Source: Candidatus Acidulodesulfobacterium ferriphilum
GTDB taxonomy: Bacteria > SZUA-79 > Acidulodesulfobacterales > Acidulodesulfobacteraceae
Length of the DNA: 64,000 bases
Direction: 5' to 3'
NCBI GenBank assembly: GCA_004195035.1
Contig: SGBD01000001.1
Location: 416,368-480,367, forward strand
The notes below the pieces were generated by a model, which made no database searches, was not told the DNA's origin, and was given only the letters and a program-made list of their open reading frames with translations. Positions 9,609 to 18,583 of this stretch are shown piece by piece (position 1 is the first letter of the stretch; the number at the start of each line of letters is the position of its first letter). The position numbers and the translations under genes were made by a program.

Positions 9609-12038
9609 TTAACCCCTTAAGGTTATTCCGAACAGGATGCCCAGCTCTTTTAATAAGTTATCCCTTAATAAGTTTACTTCTTCCATAGTTAAAGTTCTAT
9701 CGCCCGCTATCGCGTCATATCTTATAAGAAAGGATACTTTGCCTTCTTCTATTTGCTTGCCCGTGTAAATATCCGCCAGCCTTACATTTCTGATTAATTC
9801 CGAAAAGCTCTTTATATACTTTTCAATACTCCCGTATTCTATATTTGAATCCGCAATAATCGAAATATCCTGCTCTATTGCCGGATATTTGGGCGGTATA
9901 ACGAATGCCTTTTTTAATGAAATAAATTCTTTAAGGGAGTCTAAATCGATATCAAAGACAAATGTCTTGTATTCTATCCCGAACTCTTCCAATATATTCC
10001 TCTTTATTTCACCAAAAATACCTATCCTTTTTTTACCTGTTAAAACTTCCAAAGAAGTATCAATATCAAATATAGGGTTATCCTCTATTTTAGAATAAAC
10101 AATTTTTTTAAGACCTAATTCTTTAAGTAAAAATTCTATTATGCCTTTGCCGGCGTAAAATTCCGTTTCTTGTTTATCAAATTTTATCCCGCTGCATAAC
10201 AGTCCGCACAAGACATTTTGTTCCAAAACAGGGTAATTATCCGAAGGTTCGTTTACATAAGTCTTGCCAATCTCGAATATCTTTATGTTTTTATATTTTT
10301 TTGAATTTTGAGATAAAACCCTCAGGATATCGGGGACTAAACTTGTTCTAAAATATGTATAGTCCGCCGAAATCGGGTTTTTTAGTTCCAAAATTTTATC
10401 CTTTTTACTACCCGATATTCTAAGCTCAAGCTCTCCGACTAACGACGGGTTTATTACTTCGATAAAACCGTTATATCTTAATAAATCTCTAAGCATCGTA
10501 GATGTTTCGTGATTTATGTTTTTGGGGGGCGGATTTAAAACGCCGTACGGAATTGAGGATTTAATATTTTCATAGCCGTATATCCTGAGGACATCCTCGT
10601 AAATATTAACTTTATCCGATATATCGTTTCTAAAATACGGAGGAACGGCTTCAAATATATCTCCATTTTCGTTAATTTTAGACTTTACCACGCTAACATC
10701 ATATCCAAGCCTCGATAGAATATTTAATACTTTGCCGTTTTCAATTGCCTCGCCCGAAAATTCAAATAAATCCTTGAACTTCATCGAATAACTTTGCGGC
10801 TTTTCCACTTCTTTAATATCATAAGCATAGCATTCAACCTTCGCACCTTGGATATACTTTTTCACTAAATATATAAACCTCTTAATTCCTAAAACGGAAA
10901 CTAACGGGTGCAGCCCCTTTTCAAACCTTGTAGATGCGTCGGTTCTCAGGGAAAGTATCCTTGAAGTCCGCCTAATGCTCGACATATCGAAATTTGCCGA
11001 TTCAACGACGATAGAATTCGAATTTTCGTCAATTTCACTATTTAAAGCCCCCATGATTCCCGCAAGGGCTATTATTTTTTGTCCGCATTCTACGACAATA
11101 TCCCCGTTCATTAATTTTCTTTCCTTACCGTCTATAGTAAAAACAGACTCCCCGTCACCTGCCGATCTAATATTTATTTGCTTTTCGCCAAGCTTTTTTT
11201 CGTCGAAGGCGTGAAGCGGCTGAGATGTCTCAAGCATAACGATATTTGTTAAATCCACGACATTGTTAATTGGTCTAACTCCGCTTTTTATCAGTTTGTT
11301 TTTAATATCTGCGCCCGACTCTTTTATCTTTATATTGCTAATTTTAACCGCAATATAAGCAGGAATCAAATCCCTGTTTTCTACATTAACGGTTAATTTA
11401 TCGTTTTGGGCGCCATAAAATTTTCCCGGGATGATTTCTATATCATTATAAATTTCGGGTAAAATAATTTCTTTGTTAATTATGGCGGATAACTCGTACG
11501 CAAACCCCAATACTCCAAATAAATCGGGTCTATTAGGCTCAAGGTCAAATTCTAAAACAGTATCGTCAAGATTAAAGATTTCGTATGCCGTTGCGCCGAC
11601 TTCTTCGAAAGGAAATTTTATAATGGATGGCATATTTAACTGAAAGCCTAAATCCTTTTCGGAGCAAAATGCCGCCTCCGAAATAACGCCAAAGATTGCT
11701 TTATCCCTTATCTTTAACCCGTGTTCGAAAACAGCCCCCTTTGTTGCAATCAGCGGTTTCTCCCCAACCTTAATATCAAGACCCGCCTTCGTAAAAACCA
11801 CCTTTTTCATTCCGATAATTTCACCGCCGTAAACTCCTGCAATTCCAAACTTATCGTTCGAAGGGTGTTCGCTAATAGACCGTATTTCCCCGACGACGAT
11901 ATTCTTGAAAGATTTTTTCAAAAAATATGGAATTATTTTTTCAACCTCCATAGTTCTATTATTAAAAAGATTCGCAATCTTTTCGCTGTCCATATCGAAA
12001 TCAATAAACTCTTTAAGCCAATTTAAGCTGACCTTCAA
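9609..12038 (-). CDS. pheT: Phenylalanine-tRNA ligase beta subunit
   Basis: Large subunit of the (alpha-beta)2 enzyme that charges tRNA-Phe; it carries the tRNA-binding and editing regions. The protein starts MKVSLNWLKEFIDF. Visible parts are the EMAP/OB-like N-terminal domain, the B3/B4 editing region (FDLEPNRPDLFG, RPINNVVDLTNIVMLE), B5 (APPYFRNDIS-like VPPYFRNDISDKVNIYED) and a C-terminal ferredoxin-like anticodon-binding domain (PPKYPAIEQDISI). 809 aa is normal. The start codon is TTG at 12038, with AAGGAGG 11 bases upstream. Unusually, it is not next to pheS: dprA, a comF-like gene and a helicase lie between. Confidence 0.95.
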   Translation of the reverse strand: MKVSLNWLKEFIDFDMDSEKIANLFNNRTMEVEKIIPYFLKKSFKNIVVGEIRSISEHPSNDKFGIAGVYGGEIIGMKKVVFTKAGLDIKVGEKPLIATKGAVFEHGLKIRDKAIFGVISEAAFCSEKDLGFQLNMPSIIKFPFEEVGATAYEIFNLDDTVLEFDLEPNRPDLFGVLGFAYELSAIINKEIILPEIYNDIEIIPGKFYGAQNDKLTVNVENRDLIPAYIAVKISNIKIKESGADIKNKLIKSGVRPINNVVDLTNIVMLETSQPLHAFDEKKLGEKQINIRSAGDGESVFTIDGKERKLMNGDIVVECGQKIIALAGIMGALNSEIDENSNSIVVESANFDMSSIRRTSRILSLRTDASTRFEKGLHPLVSVLGIKRFIYLVKKYIQGAKVECYAYDIKEVEKPQSYSMKFKDLFEFSGEAIENGKVLNILSRLGYDVSVVKSKINENGDIFEAVPPYFRNDISDKVNIYEDVLRIYGYENIKSSIPYGVLNPPPKNINHETSTMLRDLLRYNGFIEVINPSLVGELELRISGSKKDKILELKNPISADYTYFRTSLVPDILRVLSQNSKKYKNIKIFEIGKTYVNEPSDNYPVLEQNVLCGLLCSGIKFDKQETEFYAGKGIIEFLLKELGLKKIVYSKIEDNPIFDIDTSLEVLTGKKRIGIFGEIKRNILEEFGIEYKTFVFDIDLDSLKEFISLKKAFVIPPKYPAIEQDISIIADSNIEYGSIEKYIKSFSELIRNVRLADIYTGKQIEEGKVSFLIRYDAIAGDRTLTMEEVNLLRDNLLKELGILFGITLRG

Positions 12039-12071
12039 CTCTTTTAAATCCTCCTTAAAATAAAAATTAAA

Positions 12072-13070
12072 CTAACCGAATAAGCCGGGTTGCATCAATA
12101 ATGAACTGCGGGTATCGGATTTTTCTTCATAAATGTCATTATATACGATTCTTAATTCATCCATAACTTCCGCTAAATCAAGTATGCCGTTTTTATCTAA
12201 TTTTAACGCTACTACCCCGTTTCTTCCCAGCAAAGATTTTAAACCGGAGTTATCTTTTGAATCCATAAGTTCTTTAGCGTATTCGGGAACAAAAACCGGC
12301 CTTTTTTGCTTTAAAGAAAAACCGCAAGTTTTCATGGTTCCGCCATTTACAGGAGACGATATAGCGAATGTCCCGAGGCTTGAACCGCTCTGGAGCCTGT
12401 CTCTCGCAATTAAATTTTTAGCGCTAATTTTTGAATACAGGGGAAACTCGGAAACTATTGCTCCGTTGCGCAAAATAATTTCTTGATAAAGATTCCTGTT
12501 TTCAGGCGGATATACGGATTCTAATAATCCTGAGCCGATATACGCAACGGTATAACAGTTGTTTTTTAACGCAGTTTTATGCGCAACGGCATCTATCCCC
12601 ATGGCAAGACCGCTTATTATCGAAAACCCGGATGAACAAAGCTGCTCCGTTAAATTTTGCGCCAGATTCAATGAATAATCAGGCGGATTTCTCTGTCCGA
12701 CAACCGCAGCCGCAAATTTTAAGTTTTCCTTCAAAACCCCCTTATAGTACAAAATTATCGGCTTGTTTCTTATAAAGTTTAAATTATAAGGATAAAACGG
12801 CGAGTTATATGTTATAATTTTAATCCCATTTTTTGAAGCATCTTCGATTTCATTGATAGCTTCAAAAAATGCCGTCCTGACAATCCTCGTATTCCTTAAA
12901 ATTTCTATCTGTTCATCCTTCAGTCCTGCCTTTAAGAAATCCGGTTTCCCTGCATCAAAAATATCGCACGGATTTTTAAATGTTTTCAGTAAAAGAAAGA
13001 TATGAATATTTTTTAATCCTTTAATTTTTTTTAGCGCAAGGGTACATATTAAATCATCCATTAAAATCAC
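12072..13070 (-). CDS. dprA: DNA-processing protein DprA/Smf
   Basis: Binds single-stranded DNA and loads RecA during natural transformation. The N-terminal ~90 residues look like the HhH/SAM-type region. The Rossmann core follows with VVGQRNPPDYS, SGLAMGIDAVAHKTAL, YIGSGLLESVYPPENR and IVSEFP. The usual NFPxRNRIISGLS stretch reads NLIARDRLQSGSSLG here, followed by NGGTMKTCGFSLKQKRP, so it belongs to a divergent DprA branch. No clear C-terminal winged helix is seen. The start overlaps the upstream comF-like gene by 17 bp, pairing two genes commonly linked to DNA uptake. Confidence 0.88.
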   Translation of the reverse strand: MILMDDLICTLALKKIKGLKNIHIFLLLKTFKNPCDIFDAGKPDFLKAGLKDEQIEILRNTRIVRTAFFEAINEIEDASKNGIKIITYNSPFYPYNLNFIRNKPIILYYKGVLKENLKFAAAVVGQRNPPDYSLNLAQNLTEQLCSSGFSIISGLAMGIDAVAHKTALKNNCYTVAYIGSGLLESVYPPENRNLYQEIILRNGAIVSEFPLYSKISAKNLIARDRLQSGSSLGTFAISSPVNGGTMKTCGFSLKQKRPVFVPEYAKELMDSKDNSGLKSLLGRNGVVALKLDKNGILDLAEVMDELRIVYNDIYEEKSDTRSSLLMQPGLFG

Positions 13071-13644
13071 CTTGCAATTTGCCGTAATCTCCGGATGTTT
13101 TTCCCAGAAAAAGACCCGTAACCGAATTAGCCCCCTTTTTCAATAAAGTTTGTTTTATTTGTCTAAATGTTGCTCCCGTGGTAATAATATCGTCAAATAA
13201 AATAATATTTTTTGATTTTAGTTCACTTTTGTTTTTAATTAAAATAGAGCTTATAGAGCTTTTTTTATATTTTGCTCCCGTTATATGATTGGGTTTATGC
13301 CCTTTAATGCAAACTACTTCATCCTTTAAATAACCGATCAAGCCGGCCGAGTTTAAATATGAACAAACTATGCTGTTCGGATAAATGTCGAGATAAGAAC
13401 TGCTTGGCGGCACAGGTAAAATTAAATCGTACGGATAAAAGTAGTAATAAATTATATTGCTCAAAAGTCTTGCAAAAAATGATATTATTTTATAATCTCC
13501 TTTTTTGTACCGCAGTATTAATTCGGAATATTCATCTAAAGAGGAACTGGTATCTTTTTTATTTCTTGGAATATAATTTCTTATGTAAAAATATTCCCCG
13601 TCGCCGCCTATATTTATACTATTTTTTAAAATTTTGCTTTGCAT
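13054..13644 (-). CDS. ComF-like phosphoribosyltransferase-domain protein
   Basis: A type I phosphoribosyltransferase fold with the PRPP-binding loop IILFDDIITTGATFRQ near residues 147-162. In ComF this domain is required for DNA uptake, and the overlap with dprA supports a similar role. The N-terminal four-cysteine zinc finger usual in ComF is absent; instead a charged segment and the motif ILPVPPSSS are seen. At 196 aa it is slightly shorter than most ComF proteins. A housekeeping PRTase role cannot be excluded. It is divergent from the helicase gene, with 45 bp between the two starts. Confidence 0.75.
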   Translation of the reverse strand: MQSKILKNSINIGGDGEYFYIRNYIPRNKKDTSSSLDEYSELILRYKKGDYKIISFFARLLSNIIYYYFYPYDLILPVPPSSSYLDIYPNSIVCSYLNSAGLIGYLKDEVVCIKGHKPNHITGAKYKKSSISSILIKNKSELKSKNIILFDDIITTGATFRQIKQTLLKKGANSVTGLFLGKTSGDYGKLQGDFNG

Positions 13645-13689
13645 CTCGGGTAAAGGTTATTAAAAATAAAAACGCATACTGATTTTATT

Positions 13690-15732
13690 ATGATAAATCT
13701 TTATTTTAAAAATTTCAATTTTAATCTATCAAACTTTATAGGAATTGCCATTTTTTCGGAGGATAAGAAAAAATCATTTATAAAAAATCTGACAAATTTG
13801 GAATTGGATTATAATGTCATATCCTTTATTAAAATGAAATCTTCTTTACGGCTTTATAATAAAAATAAAATTTCCCGTCCGCTTAATTTTCCTTTAAAAG
13901 ACATCGAAGAACTTTTCTCTTCAAAGTTTATAATTTTAGAAGATTTGTTTATAGAAAATCTGACGGATGCCGTTTTATTTAATGCGATATGCGATTTTGT
14001 TTTGCATAACAAAATTATTTTATGCCCAGTAATTGCGGACAATTTTGATTTACAAAGGATATACGATAATTTTAATAAAAATTTTTATGAAGATTTAATT
14101 ATAGATATTTTTAAACTTCGCCTCGGGCTTCTGACGGCCACAAGAATAATTTATGATAGAAGCTCCGAATTTGCTACGGCTATAACTTATATTATTAAAA
14201 AGATAAGCGAACTTGGATTTCTCCGTCACGGTTCAAACCGGCAAAACCCGTTTGGCAATCCCTGCTTAAAATTTATGGGCAAAGATAATTTTACAATAAT
14301 GCTTAGAATCCACCCTCTAAAAAAAATTATCGCCATAAGAGATGAATTTATAGGAGATTCTAAAATAATGTTGAATATTTCATTTAACGATATTTATTTC
14401 AACCCCGATGAAATAATTAATAAAATTAAGATATTCCCATTTATTGTTCGGGGCATTAAAAATGTTCCGAATAATAAAAAAACTGTGAAATTTAAATATG
14501 ACAAATTAAGTAAAATTCAGGATATTTCTATAAAAGAATTAAATTCGGCTCATCTTGTTATAGCAGGGGCTGGTTCGGGGAAAACCAGACTGATCGTAAA
14601 TAAATTCTTATATCTTATGAATTTTATGCCCCCGGGTGAAATTTTGGTATTAACATATACGAATAACGCCGCTGATGAAATAAAAAACCGCATTGGCCGC
14701 CTTTGCACAGGCGATAATCTTAATATAAAAAAAATATTAAATATTACGACATACCATAGTTTTTTCTACTCAATCATCAGGGAATATTATTTAGAACTTG
14801 GATTTAAGTCTGCGCCGTTAGTAAAGGAACAGGCTTGCGAAAATATTAAAAGCGGTTTTATATCTTACGACGACATGATTTTAAATGTCTTAAAATTATT
14901 TAAAAATAAGAATATAGTTTATGATATTGCAAGCCGGTTTAAATATATTTTAGTTGATGAATATCAGGATCTGGATTTTTTAAGCGATATTATTATCAAA
15001 AAAATAGACAGCGGCAGAGGCATTACGATGTACGCGGGGGATGACGATCAATCTATCTATGGTTTTAACGGCGGCGATTCAACAAATCTTCTTTTCTTCG
15101 ATTTATTTTATTCTTCGGGAAAATTGTTTATAATGCAATATAATTACAGGTCTAATTCAAAAATTATAAATTTTTGCAATTCCCTCCTTAATAATATAAA
15201 TTTTAGATTTCCTAAAAAGATGATTCAATCCGAAGGTGATAATATGCTGTCCGATGAAAATGCTATCGATATTCTAAGTTTTGAAAGTAAAAATTCGGAG
15301 GAAAGATTTATTATTGGCCGGTTTAATTTGTATCTGGCTAAGGGGGGGAATGTAGGGATTCTTGTCAGAACGCAAAAAGAGGAGGATAATTTTAAAAAAA
15401 TTTTAAAAGAAATGAATCCCGAAGTCTATGCAAATTCTAAAAATTGGTTTATCGGAACAATCCATAAAAGCAAAGGAATGGAATTTGATACCGTATTTAT
15501 TGCAAATGCAAATAACGGCAACATACCCCACTCAAAAAGTTTAACGCAGGCATATAGCAAAAATAAAAAAAGCAAAAATTTAAACCACCCGTTCCAGTTT
15601 TTTCTAAATAACGATATTAATGGAAATAGCGCATATGATGATGAAATTAAACTATTTTATGTAGCGGTTTCAAGAGCAAAGAAGAAAGTTTTTATAACAT
15701 ACTCAGGCAAGAAGTCCGAATTTTTAGCATAG
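13690..15732 (+). CDS. UvrD/Rep-type superfamily 1 helicase with an unusual N-terminal region
   Basis: ATP-dependent 3'-5' DNA helicase by motif. From about residue 290: motif I AGAGSGKTRL, Ia LTYTNNAADEIKNRIG, II ILVDEYQDLD, III YAGDDDQSIYGFNGGD, IV YNYRSN, V IGTIHKSKGMEFDTVF and VI FYVAVSRAKKK. Accessory inserts between the motifs are short. The first ~280 residues, before motif I, are not a known helicase domain to me; they end in a possible beta-rich part (NFTIMLRIHPLKKIIAIRDE). It lies on the plus strand among minus-strand genes and ends 1 bp from the pheS stop. Which repair or defence pathway it serves is not evident. Confidence 0.88.
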   Translation: MINLYFKNFNFNLSNFIGIAIFSEDKKKSFIKNLTNLELDYNVISFIKMKSSLRLYNKNKISRPLNFPLKDIEELFSSKFIILEDLFIENLTDAVLFNAICDFVLHNKIILCPVIADNFDLQRIYDNFNKNFYEDLIIDIFKLRLGLLTATRIIYDRSSEFATAITYIIKKISELGFLRHGSNRQNPFGNPCLKFMGKDNFTIMLRIHPLKKIIAIRDEFIGDSKIMLNISFNDIYFNPDEIINKIKIFPFIVRGIKNVPNNKKTVKFKYDKLSKIQDISIKELNSAHLVIAGAGSGKTRLIVNKFLYLMNFMPPGEILVLTYTNNAADEIKNRIGRLCTGDNLNIKKILNITTYHSFFYSIIREYYLELGFKSAPLVKEQACENIKSGFISYDDMILNVLKLFKNKNIVYDIASRFKYILVDEYQDLDFLSDIIIKKIDSGRGITMYAGDDDQSIYGFNGGDSTNLLFFDLFYSSGKLFIMQYNYRSNSKIINFCNSLLNNINFRFPKKMIQSEGDNMLSDENAIDILSFESKNSEERFIIGRFNLYLAKGGNVGILVRTQKEEDNFKKILKEMNPEVYANSKNWFIGTIHKSKGMEFDTVFIANANNGNIPHSKSLTQAYSKNKKSKNLNHPFQFFLNNDINGNSAYDDEIKLFYVAVSRAKKKVFITYSGKKSEFLA

Positions 15733-15733
15733 G

Positions 15734-16810
15734 TCAAAACTGGCTTAATACATCTAAGTTTCCCTGATAAAGAAATCTTAAATCATTGATGTTGTATTTC
15801 AACATTACAATCCTGTCGAATCCCATTCCGAAGGCAAATCCCCGGTACTCGTTCGGGTCTATCCCTGCATACTTAAAGACATTGGGGTGAACCATGCCGC
15901 ACGGAATAACCTCTATCCAGCCCGTATGCTTACAAATGCCGCATCCCCTGCCTCCGCAAAATACGCATTCTATATCCAAATCAAGGCCCGGCTCCACAAA
16001 TGGATAAAACGCGGGTCTAAATCTGGTTTTTTTTGCGCCTAAAAGATATTTAACGGTTTCTTCTAAAATACCTTTTAAATCGGTTAATCTAACATTTTTA
16101 TCGACGAAAAGCCCTTCCATCTGATTAAACATAAATAGATGTGTTGCATCGACAGCCTCGTACCTGTAGCATCTGCCCGGCGCTATAACTCTAAACGGAG
16201 GAGATTTTTTTTCCATGGTTCTAACCTGAACGCTCGATGTATGAGTGCGGGGAACAAGTCCGTTCAAAAGATAAAAGGTGTCCCAAACATCCCTTGCAGG
16301 ATGATTTGCGGGAATATTTAAGGCGTCGAAATTATAATATGTGGTTTCTATTTCCGGGCCTTCGGCTATTTCAAAACCCATCGAGGAAAAAAAATTAACG
16401 GCTTCCTCGAGAACTGCCGTAATAGGATGTTTATGGAATTTTTCGATATAAGCGCCGGGAACGGTTAAATCTAATTTATGTTTTTTAAGCAGCCCTATTT
16501 TACCGGCTTCTAATAATTCGTTTTTTTTATTTTGATAAAATACTTCTATCTGCTTCTTGACTTCGTTGGCTTTAGACCCTATATTCTTTTTTTCTTCGGG
16601 GCTTAAAGAATAAATTAAATGAAGTATTTCGGTGAGTTTGCCTTTTTTGCCGCAAAAAAATTTAAATCGATTTTCCAACTCGGATAAATCTCTCGCAGCC
16701 TTTAATTCATCTAATGCGTTTTCTAAAATTTCGCCGATTTTACTTAAAAACGGGCTTTGCCGATTTGAATCCGCACCCGGCTCGGCGCCGTTCCCGATTT
16801 CGTTATTCAT
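15734..16810 (-). CDS. pheS: Phenylalanine-tRNA ligase alpha subunit
   Basis: Catalytic subunit of PheRS. It has an N-terminal coiled-coil that would contact tRNA (about residues 25-110), then the class II core: motif 2 in HTSSVQVRTMEK and the following FRVIAPGRCYRYEA, FNQMEGLFVDK, and motif 3 in GFAFGMGFDRIVML. The cysteine-rich ECVFCGGRGCGICKHTGW insertion is seen in many bacterial PheS proteins. 358 aa is slightly long because of an N-terminal extension of about 20 residues. It is convergent with the helicase (1 bp apart) and lies 83 bp downstream of a tRNA-Leu gene. Confidence 0.95.
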   Translation of the reverse strand: MNNEIGNGAEPGADSNRQSPFLSKIGEILENALDELKAARDLSELENRFKFFCGKKGKLTEILHLIYSLSPEEKKNIGSKANEVKKQIEVFYQNKKNELLEAGKIGLLKKHKLDLTVPGAYIEKFHKHPITAVLEEAVNFFSSMGFEIAEGPEIETTYYNFDALNIPANHPARDVWDTFYLLNGLVPRTHTSSVQVRTMEKKSPPFRVIAPGRCYRYEAVDATHLFMFNQMEGLFVDKNVRLTDLKGILEETVKYLLGAKKTRFRPAFYPFVEPGLDLDIECVFCGGRGCGICKHTGWIEVIPCGMVHPNVFKYAGIDPNEYRGFAFGMGFDRIVMLKYNINDLRFLYQGNLDVLSQF

Positions 16811-16893
16811 AATGGTAATTTTATAATATTTTAAATTATTTTCCTATAAATCTTTATTATGAAATATAATAGCATGGCAAAAAAGTTAAAGAA

Positions 16894-16981
16894 TGGTGCC
16901 GAGGGCCGGAATCGAACCGGCACGGAACAAAGTTCCGAGGGATTTTAAGTCCCTTGCGTCTACCATTTCCGCCACCCCGGC
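16894..16981 (-). tRNA. tRNA-Leu (anticodon TAA)
   Basis: A full 88-nt cloverleaf reads on the minus strand. The acceptor stem starts GCCGGGG and ends CCTCGGC, with discriminator A and an encoded CCA. The anticodon arm GGGACTTAAAATCCC gives anticodon TAA. A long class II variable arm, CGGAAC-TTT-GTTCCG, identifies a leucine tRNA, and the T-arm GCCGGTTCGATTCCGGC is perfect. It lies 74 bp after nfnB and 83 bp before pheS on the same strand. Confidence 0.97.
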
Positions 16982-17055
16982 ATTTTATTTAAAGCGCGGC
17001 GATTAAAAATATAATTTAACAATAATTTATTATCGCGGCAAAAGTGTTTTTACCT

Positions 17056-18513
17056 TTACCATGTACCTGTCCTGAGATATTCATTTATGGAGACCGCAGC
17101 CTTTTTGCCTGCCCCCATCGCCAGTATAACGGTTGCCGCGCCCGTTACAATATCGCCGCCTGCGAAAACGCCCTTTTTTGTGGTTCTTCCTGTATTTTCA
17201 TCGGCAACTATGTGTCCCCATTTATTTAAATCCATCCCCGGCGTGGAATTCGGCACAATAGGGTTTGCATTAGTTCCAATCGCAATAACAGCGGCTTCTA
17301 TAGCGGTTATAAACTCCGATCCCTTAATCGGGATAGGTCTTCTTCTGCCGCTTTCATCCGGCTCTCCCAGTTCCATTCTCTGGCATTCGACAGCCTTAAC
17401 ATTTTGATTTTCGTCACCGATAAACCTTACGGGATTAATTAAAAATTCAAATTTAATCCCTTCCTCTTCGGCGTGGTGCACCTCTTCAAGCCTTGCCGTC
17501 ATCTCCTTTCTTGAGCGTCTATAAAAAATCCGCGCATCCTCGTATCCAAGCCGCAAACCTGTTCTTACCGCATCCATTGCGGTATTGCCTGCGCCAAATA
17601 CGACAAGAGTTTTGCCACATTTCATCGGCGTATCGTATTCAGATTTATTGTATGCGCGCATTAAATTAACCCTCGTAAGAAACTCGTTTGCCGAATAAAC
17701 ACCGTTTAGTTCTTCCCCCGGTATATTAAGAAATTTTGGCGTTCCGGCGCCGGTTCCGATAAAGACGGCGCTATATCCCTTTTTTTCAAGTAATTCATCT
17801 ACCGTAAAAGTTTTTCCTATAACAGCATTTGTAAAAATCTCAACGCCCATATCCTCTAAAACCTTTAGCTCTCTCAAAAGTATTTCCTTTGGAAGCCTGA
17901 ACTCGGGAATCCCGTACATTAAAACACCCCCAATTTCGTGGAGCGCTTCAAATATGGAAACACTGTACCCCATTTTGCATAAGTCTCCCGCCACCGTCAA
18001 GCCTGCAGGTCCGCCCCCTATGACGGCAACTTTTTTACCTTTGTCGGCTTTTACCGTAATACCGGTATTTCCGTATTTTGCCTCATAGTCGGCAACAAAT
18101 CTTTCTAAATTGCCGATTGCGACGGACGGCGTATCTTTTCTTCTGCCAATCACGCATAGTTTTTCACATTGGTCTTCCTGCGGACAAACTCTGCCGCAAA
18201 TTGCGGGAAGGGAGTTAGTCTCTTTAATCTTTTTAGCGGCAGCCAAAAAATCGCCTTTCTCGATAAGGTTTATAAAACCGAGGATATCAATATTTACAGG
18301 ACATCCTTTTACGCATTCGGGCACTTCGCTTTTGCACTGAATGCACCTTTTAGCCTCTTCTATTGCTTCTTCGGGAGAATATCCGTAAGGCACCTCCTTG
18401 AAGTTTCGCTTCCTTTCTTCGGGGGGCTGGGAAGCCATCTCATGTCTTTTAATTTTAAGACGGGCCTTCGTGTCCAATGAATTGTCTTTGTTTAAATCTT
18501 TACCCTCATCCAT
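17056..18513 (-). CDS. nfnB: NfnB-type large subunit (GltD-like), NADH-dependent reduced ferredoxin:NADP+ oxidoreductase
   Basis: Flavoprotein of the glutamate-synthase small-subunit family. The N-terminus carries eight cysteines for two [4Fe-4S] clusters: CIQCKSEVPECVKGCP and CGRVCPQEDQCEKLC. Two Rossmann folds follow: VAVIGGGPAGLTVAGDLC for FAD and VVFGAGNTAMDAVRTGLRLG for the nicotinamide nucleotide, plus the C-terminal GVFAGGDIVTGAATVILAMG. 485 aa fits NfnB. Because nfnA is immediately upstream (70 bp), I read it as the electron-bifurcating NfnAB, linking NADH, ferredoxin and NADPH pools, rather than GltD: no gltB is present. A sulfide dehydrogenase (SudAB) reading remains possible. Confidence 0.88.
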   Translation of the reverse strand: MDEGKDLNKDNSLDTKARLKIKRHEMASQPPEERKRNFKEVPYGYSPEEAIEEAKRCIQCKSEVPECVKGCPVNIDILGFINLIEKGDFLAAAKKIKETNSLPAICGRVCPQEDQCEKLCVIGRRKDTPSVAIGNLERFVADYEAKYGNTGITVKADKGKKVAVIGGGPAGLTVAGDLCKMGYSVSIFEALHEIGGVLMYGIPEFRLPKEILLRELKVLEDMGVEIFTNAVIGKTFTVDELLEKKGYSAVFIGTGAGTPKFLNIPGEELNGVYSANEFLTRVNLMRAYNKSEYDTPMKCGKTLVVFGAGNTAMDAVRTGLRLGYEDARIFYRRSRKEMTARLEEVHHAEEEGIKFEFLINPVRFIGDENQNVKAVECQRMELGEPDESGRRRPIPIKGSEFITAIEAAVIAIGTNANPIVPNSTPGMDLNKWGHIVADENTGRTTKKGVFAGGDIVTGAATVILAMGAGKKAAVSINEYLRTGTW

Positions 18514-18583
18514 AATTATTTACTCACAATATATAAATAAAATATTTAATTTAGTTCATTCACAAATTAAAAATGAAAAACGG

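Noticed and set aside
17056-18513. Glutamate synthase small subunit GltD
   Set aside because: No gltB is nearby and the adjacent gene is an NfnA/SudB-type subunit with an Asp plus three Cys cluster site.
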